Shown: positions 30,796 to 32,272 of the stretch, in pieces
Layout of the letters: each line of letters opens with the position of its first letter
Position numbering within the stretch: position 1 is the first letter of the stretch
NCBI GenBank assembly: GCA_918026815.1
Contig: CAKJVC010000101.1
Location: 1-32,272, forward strand
Source: Chalara sp. BL73
Lineage: Eukaryota; Ascomycota; Leotiomycetes; Helotiales
Reading direction: 5' to 3'
Length of the DNA: 32,272 bases
Position numbers and translations under genes: made by a program
Notes under the pieces: model-generated
Databases searched by the model: none
Told to the model about the DNA's origin: nothing
The model's input: only the letters and a program-made list of their open reading frames with translations

Positions 30796-32041
30796 TTATG
30801 TGGAGATTAAAGGCTCGTTCTCGTGGAGAGACTCAGACTTGAACCCCTCCTTTGGTGCGGTTGGGAAGTCCTCGCTCTTGTATGCAGGCTTCTTCTTCTC
30901 GACGGATGGGGAAGAAGAACGGCCACGAGCATTACCGATGATCTCTTGGGCCTTAGCAGAGTAATCTGAGGCATATGCCTTTGTGGTCTCGGTAGCACGG
31001 GCGGCGTGATGGCTGGCAAGCTGCTTGACTTGCTCGGTTTGCTGGTTGACTATGCTGGAGACGTTGGCGATTTGGGCGTCAATAACCTCCTTGTTGGTCT
31101 TGTAGATAAGGGGGTGAGGAAAACGAGACTGGTCGATAAGAGAGTGAGACCCCAAAATGGGACAATCTTGATCAAATAGTATGAGATAAAAGCACCAAGG
31201 AAAGCCTGCCATTGGTCAGCGGATGGCGCAATTCTGCAGAGGGATGTGAACTTACCACAGCAGAAGCAAAAACGTTCTCTGCGAAGACGATGCGTTGAGA
31301 CTCGATTACGAAGAAGTTGATGAGCTCGGTAATATCCCCAGTAAGACGGTCAATGCTATCCTTTGGAATTGTGTAGTATTTCCTTGGGCGGATTTGTGTG
31401 ATCAAGCCTTTGCCGAACGCTGCCTTTCCAGCGGCCTCGGCCAAAACAGTCGCACCCAAAGTCCACGATGTAAGCTTCAATCCATATCGGAGGATGTTAA
31501 GGTATCGGACTGCAAAGATGAAGGCAACTACCGAAGCAAAAGCAATACCGGAAGCCCGAGGGTGCTCCCATGACAAGAGACGGGTGAAGAAGGAGTGATA
31601 GTGTGTAAGTTGTTGACCGGTAGCAGCTGGAGCTCCAGGTGTTGTGCGGGATGCGGCAAGGCTCGAAAGTTCGGACTGGGTCTTTGCGGTTTGATCCTTG
31701 ACATTTGTAGCTACAGGCCCTATTGTTGTAGGATTAGCGGCAGCTTCGCAAGCAAGCTTCGGAAGGTGTGAAAGGCATACCGTTGGTGATGTTCTGAGTG
31801 ATGGGGTGATTTTGAACTGCATTGGCAGCTGCGAGAGCTTGTTAGGTGGGAGAGGGATAGGTAGGAGGCGAGATACTGTTTCAGCTGTTAGCAATGGGTG
31901 GGATGACGGAAGCTGTTGATAAGAAGATGAAGCTCACCTCACTGTTGACAACGGTGTTTTTGCGCTATCCAAGCTTAGAGCACTGGTGTTCGTATCCTTC
32001 TCGATCGAAGGGACGACGCCGGTATCAAGGCTGTCGGACAT
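30796..32041 (-). CDS. Reticulon-domain ER membrane protein, Rtn1-like (two homopolymer frameshifts)
   Basis: Four exons, 31943-32041, 31781-31828, 31256-31719 and 30796-31205, with introns of 114, 61 and 50 nt bearing CTAAC, CTAAT and CTGAC branch sites. Start MSDSLDTGVVPSIEKD. The reticulon homology domain contains two long hydrophobic hairpins: the first around ASGIAFASVVAFIFAVRYLN to LGATVLAEAAG, the second around AFLGAFISYYLIKIVPFWGL. Between them lies the family's conserved ITQIRPRKYYTIPKDS and INFFVIESQRIVFAENVFAS. The C-tail is Ser/Lys/Glu-rich. One base is missing at A5 (plus 31957-31961) and at C5 (plus 31110-31114); allowing for both gives about 340 aa. Reticulons shape tubular endoplasmic reticulum. 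The protein is expected to be essential-like host core, so a real double frameshift is unlikely. Confidence 0.85.
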
Positions 32042-32272
32042 GTTGATTTTTTGGAGCTGGTGAAATGAGGTGATTGTGCGGGAGAGGGGCTAAAGAAGCA
32101 ACGAAAAGAGAATCTGCCAAAACAGCTTTTTCGGTTGTTATGGTTTGCTGATCGGGAATGCAGGAAATTAATCTTGTAGACGAAAGATGATTGTTTGTGT
32201 TTGTGATTTTGTGTTGTGTTGCGTTGATTAAGGCACAATTACAAGTGAGTACAAGTGACGAGGAGGAGGAGG
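32042..32272. other. Upstream region of the reticulon gene
   Basis: This is the 5' flank of the reticulon gene, with pyrimidine-rich tracts on its coding strand typical of fungal promoters and leaders. The open frame 31975-32238 is not supported. The window ends in a GAGGAGGAGG run. Confidence 0.4.

Overview
The window comes from a filamentous ascomycete (Pezizomycotina-like). It has short introns (about 47-114 nt) with GT...CTRAC/CTAAC...YAG signals, fungal gene families (Rtn1-type reticulon, STAND/ankyrin protein, fungal GH20/GH29/GH35 enzymes), and transposons degraded by C-to-T/G-to-A changes as expected from RIP (repeat-induced point mutation). The exact class cannot be fixed from the sequence; Leotiomycetes is only a guess.

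Layout. 1-1442: a decayed Tc1/mariner-type DNA transposon with 26-bp terminal inverted repeats. 1838-12071: a block of glycan-degrading genes: a GH20 beta-N-acetylhexosaminidase (minus), a GH29 alpha-L-fucosidase with a long N-terminal extension (minus), a divergently transcribed GH35 beta-galactosidase (plus), and tail-to-tail with it a decayed GH2 beta-glucuronidase (minus). The three readable enzymes have signal peptides, so together they would strip fucose, galactose and GlcNAc (and formerly glucuronate) from an extracellular glycan. 13580-14239: a four-exon gene for a small secreted six-cysteine protein of beta/gamma-crystallin type. 14240-16515: gene-poor, with two tandem-repeat tracts. 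16516-17778: an intronless ATP-grasp enzyme with a C-terminal membrane segment.

17984-22880 is an AT-rich, transposon-derived island: LTR-like sequences, a 519-bp element with hAT-like ends and an 8-bp target duplication, a 288-bp solo LTR, and a 2.5-kb stretch too mutated to read. It ends abruptly at a TTAGGGTT motif (minus strand) next to 220 bp of extremely GC-rich DNA. 23109-25574 is a 5'-truncated Tad/jockey-like LINE with an (ACT)8 tail, joined to the 3' part of a broken STAND-type N-domain/ankyrin gene (25575-27586).

28288-32041 returns to ordinary host genes: a DnaJ-domain coiled-coil protein and an Rtn1-type reticulon, both on the minus strand.

Caveat. Several otherwise well-conserved genes (GH20, GH29, DnaJ, reticulon) carry single-base frameshifts, nearly all in short homopolymers: extra G in G3/G4 runs, missing bases in A/T/C runs. 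This looks more like consensus error than simultaneous decay of housekeeping genes, so I annotate these as CDS with noted frameshifts. The GH2 gene, the STAND/ankyrin gene and the transposons show other damage and are called pseudogenes. Coordinates of spliced genes span from start codon to stop codon; exon limits are in the evidence.
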